37,270 nt of DNA, from the NCBI GenBank assembly GCA_024645245.1, contig JAHEBN010000020.1, forward strand, positions 1-37,270. The letters run 5' to 3'. Of the stretch, positions 35,263 to 37,270 are shown in pieces. The stretch comes from Jiulongibacter sp. Its GTDB lineage: Bacteria; Bacteroidota; Bacteroidia; Cytophagales; Spirosomataceae. Below the pieces are notes generated by a model. The model saw only the letters and a list, made by a program, of their open reading frames with translations. It did not search any database and had not been told where the DNA came from. Every line of letters begins with the position of its first letter. Positions within the stretch are counted from its first letter, which is position 1. The position numbers were made by a program, and so were the translations under genes.

Positions 35263-35595
35263 TTACAATTTATGTAATTCTTCTCTTTTCCTGAAAATAA
35301 TCAAACGGTAGCCACTTTCATCCGTAATTGTTAAATCTTTCAATTCATAATCTCGCTGAACAAAATAGTTAAGGATTTCCTGAATCGAGTTAAATCTAAT
35401 TCTATCATTTTGATTATCTGTGATGTATTCATCCGGGAAAAAGGATTGACTTTCTTTTTGTAAAAAGTATTTTTTGATTGTAAGCCTGAATACCAAATAA
35501 GGCTCTTCAGGCATCGGTTCACCATTAATATATAATTGAGAATGGGCAGAGAGGTTTATGAACAGGAAAAGTAGAAGTAAAATTATTTTTTTCAT
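35263..35595 (-). CDS. Small secreted protein of unknown function
   Basis: A 110-residue protein with a signal peptide (MKKIILLLLFLFINLSAHSQ) and a mature part of about 90 residues with no motif I recognise. The mature part contains charged and aromatic residues (PEEPYLVFRL, YITDNQNDRIRF, YELKDLTITDE). Its location on the minus strand, between converging YihY and divergent ElaA-like genes, gives no functional clue. The short overlapping frame at 35340 is a shadow. Confidence 0.6.
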   Translation of the reverse strand: MKKIILLLLFLFINLSAHSQLYINGEPMPEEPYLVFRLTIKKYFLQKESQSFFPDEYITDNQNDRIRFNSIQEILNYFVQRDYELKDLTITDESGYRLIIFRKREELHKL

Positions 35596-35661
35596 CAGAT
35601 TGAAATTTAGGATTGATATTAAGCCCCAGATGCATATATTAGTAAAAGTGATGCATGAAAA

Positions 35662-36114
35662 ATGGAAATAATTTATTCAACAAAAGAATTTAATGGGCTA
35701 AACACCGATGAACTCTATACTATTTTGAGTTTACGTCAGGAAGTTTTTGTGGTGGAACAAAACTGCCCTTATCAGGATGCAGATGGTAAAGATCAGAATG
35801 CATACCATTGTCAACTTAGAAATGAAAAAGGAATATTACTGGCTTATTGTCGGATTTTTGATCAAAATGCTTATTTTAAAGAATTTACAGCCATAGGTCG
35901 GGTTATCGTCAACCCGGCTTTTCGCAGGTTGGAACTAGGTAAGAAGCTGATGGAATTTGCAAAAAAGGAATGTTTTCGCCTTTTTGGAAAATCTGCAATA
36001 AAAATCGGAGCTCAACAATATCTGATAAGATTTTATGAGGATTTGGGATTTAAAAATATCGGTCCCGACTATTTAGAAGATGGAATTCCGCATACGTATA
36101 TGATTTATAAATAA
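35662..36114 (+). CDS. ElaA-like GNAT N-acetyltransferase
   Basis: A 150-residue single-domain acetyltransferase. The ElaA-type motifs are LYTILSLRQEVFVVEQ, YQDADGKD, AIGRVIVNPAFR, IKIGAQQYLIRFYEDLGF and YLEDGIPHTYM. The acetyl-CoA loop is RRLELGKKLM, where family members usually have RGxGLGxxLM: the first Gly of the loop is Glu here. The fold is otherwise complete, so it is probably functional; the acceptor substrate is unknown. The gene precedes the decayed zone. Confidence 0.85.
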   Translation: MEIIYSTKEFNGLNTDELYTILSLRQEVFVVEQNCPYQDADGKDQNAYHCQLRNEKGILLAYCRIFDQNAYFKEFTAIGRVIVNPAFRRLELGKKLMEFAKKECFRLFGKSAIKIGAQQYLIRFYEDLGFKNIGPDYLEDGIPHTYMIYK

Positions 36115-36125
36115 TCCATATTGAT

Positions 36126-36197
36126 ATGACTATCAAGGAATTACCCATTGATTTGACACATTTGCTACCCGATTTAGACAATGAACTTATCAAATAA
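36126..36197 (+). pseudogene. Fragment of a DinB/maleylpyruvate-isomerase-like gene
   Basis: Twenty-three codons starting ATG-ACT-ATC and ending in TAA. The peptide (IKELPIDLTHLLPDLDNELIK) resembles the N-terminal helix of DinB-superfamily proteins such as maleylpyruvate isomerase N-domains (x-L-P-x-L-D-x-x-L-I). No continuation is seen in any frame before the junction with the CotH remnant at about 36200. The resemblance is short and may be chance. Confidence 0.3.
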
Positions 36198-36199
36198 TT

Positions 36200-36995
36200 C
36201 TACATCTCTATCTTAAATGAATATCCTGAATTGGTTTCTGCGTAATTGGATGAATTCATCAAATCTTCAAAAGTATCGAAGTAATTTTTAACGCATATCT
36301 TTTGCGGATTCGAGGTATCTGAAGGATATTCAAACAAATAACAGATTCTCGAAGATCCACTTTTTGGATTCAGGTATTTTGAATGCCATCCACAAATGTT
36401 AGTTCCGGTTTCTTTATCTATTTTAATAGGTATCCAACTGTCAGTTCATCTCCCGTTATTTCGTCTGGCCTAAGTTTGGCTAAGCATATCCTGCCTTTAT
36501 CCCGTTTTACTTTTTCCATAAAAACATAAACCGCTTCGTAATTACCATTGAATAGCACTTCCACATATTGTGTTCGGCTGGCATGTATACATACCCATTG
36601 CATTAGATAGCCTCAAGGTAAGTACAGTATGCATCAGGTTCTTTTCATAATAACTGGCAAACAGAACAAAGTCGGACTTTTCCGGCCATCCAAAAATACT
36701 GACCATTTTATCTTCACCGCCTTCATCTCTTATTTCAATTCCAAATGGTTTTTAGGAAAAATCTAGCGAGAAGACCCCGAAATTCAATTCCTATCAAACC
36801 GATGAATTCATTGGGCGTTTCATTTTCATTTTTTCTTTTGCCGAGGCCGTTAATTACAATTTGCATGGTGGCTGTTACCTTAGGCTCATACACCATGGTG
36901 TCGTCCATAGTGTTTATTTTCAGGATTGGTAAATTGCTATCCACTTGAACCAAAGAACCAAGTGGAAACAATAGAATTATTAATAGCTTTTTCAA
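36200..36995 (-). pseudogene. CotH-kinase-like pseudogene with several frameshifts
   Basis: Four stretches in different frames together read like a CotH kinase family protein. Piece 1 (36995 to about 36770) has a signal peptide and SNLPILKINTMDD and GIEFRG. Piece 2 (about 36748-36587) reads PFGIEIRDEGGEDK, VSIFGWPEKSDFVL, YYEKNLM, LRLSNAMGMY. Piece 3 (about 36586-36430) reads RTQYVEVLFNGNYEAVYVFM, EKVKRDKGRI and DEITGDELTVGY. Piece 4 (about 36427-36200) reads IKIDKETG, GWHSKYL and FEYPSDTSN. The junctions need one-base shifts at roughly 36780-36749, 36587 and 36430, and an in-frame stop also appears near the first. The normal protein is longer, so the 3' end is missing too. CotH proteins are spore-coat or secreted kinase-like proteins. 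The gene is dead. Confidence 0.85.
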
Positions 36996-37065
36996 TTTTA
37001 CTATTAATACAAAAATAGTTACGCAATTTTAAAATGACTATTCCGATTGATTAATGCTTAAAAAC

Positions 37066-37106
37066 AAAAAACACCGTCAGGTATGATTCTGACAATGTTT
37101 TTTTTT
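37066..37106. terminator. Probable bidirectional terminator after ribonuclease Y
   Basis: CGTCAG and CTGAC form a short stem around an eight-base loop, extended by ACA/TGT outside a two-base mismatch, with T runs on both strands. It lies about 20 bases beyond the stop of the partial minus-strand gene. Confidence 0.6.
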
Positions 37107-37122
37107 ATAATTTTAGGTAAAC

Positions 37123-37270
37123 TTATTTTGCGTAAGCCACGCTACGCATTTCGCGAATCACAGTCACTTTTATTTGCCCCGGATATTGCATTTCTTTCTC
37201 AATTTTTTGAGAAATATTAAATGATAAACTACCTGCCTGATCGTCAGTTACATTATCGGCATTTACCAAC
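37123..37270 (-). CDS. rny: Ribonuclease Y, C-terminal end (partial)
   Basis: Only the last 49 codons are in the window; the gene continues to the right. The end reads [47 protein letters not shown], which matches the highly conserved end of RNase Y: S-x-x-I-x-x-x-I-x-x-E-x-x-Y-P-G-Q-I-K-V-x-V-I-R-E. RNase Y is a membrane-anchored endoribonuclease that initiates mRNA decay; its membrane anchor, KH and HD domains lie outside the window. Confidence 0.85.
   Translation of the reverse strand, partial: LVNADNVTDDQAGSLSFNISQKIEKEMQYPGQIKVTVIREMRSVAYAK

Overview
The window looks like chromosome from a member of the Bacteroidota, most likely a Cytophagales-type or other gliding or marine lineage. 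The evidence is: AT-rich DNA; many copies of the Bacteroidota -7 promoter element (TAnnTTTG); a secreted GH5 enzyme ending in a type IX secretion (T9SS) sorting domain; a huge repeat-built surface protein; and several genes typical of the phylum (bifunctional thrA, the ArsR-type regulator, MarC, YihY, ElaA). No tRNA, rRNA, CRISPR array, insertion sequence or phage module was seen.

Left third (1-10246, minus strand): one open frame of about 3,415 codons that runs off the left edge. It begins with a secretion signal, then a jelly-roll-like module, a CUB-like domain, about 14 SprB/PKD-like repeats of about 77 residues, a second jelly-roll-like module, and at least 13 Ig-like repeats of 92 residues. 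Five of the Ig-like repeats are nearly identical 276-bp DNA copies with a higher-order 828-bp pattern. It is probably a T9SS-exported adhesin.

10.5-18.1 kb: housekeeping genes. A class V aminotransferase-like enzyme overlaps a MarC membrane protein (plus strand). Endonuclease III overlaps a MOSC protein (minus). Then come an APC permease (plus), a VWA protein and an oligopeptidase B-type peptidase (both minus). 18.1-21.4 kb: an intergenic repeat element, the GH5 glycosidase, a LolA-like secreted protein and an ArsR-type regulator. 21.4-25.4 kb: a strand-asymmetric minisatellite, then thrA-thrB (aspartate kinase/homoserine dehydrogenase and homoserine kinase) without an adjacent thrC.

25.5-30.4 kb: a secreted DUF1080 protein, a PhyH-family dioxygenase divergent from an AraC-type regulator, and a minus-strand run of two SDR dehydrogenases followed by a class D beta-lactamase-like protein. 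30.6-35.1 kb: a small membrane protein, a 47-residue basic protein divergent from hisS, then hisS-mltG-thioesterase-YihY as a tight plus-strand run. 35.2-37.3 kb: a small secreted protein, an ElaA-like acetyltransferase, a decayed zone with a multiply frameshifted CotH-kinase-like pseudogene and a short DinB-like gene fragment, and the last 49 codons of ribonuclease Y.

I did not find a convincing new multi-gene system. The most unusual material is the giant adhesin with its ongoing internal duplication, the two intergenic repeat elements, and the class D beta-lactamase homologue with an altered YGN motif.
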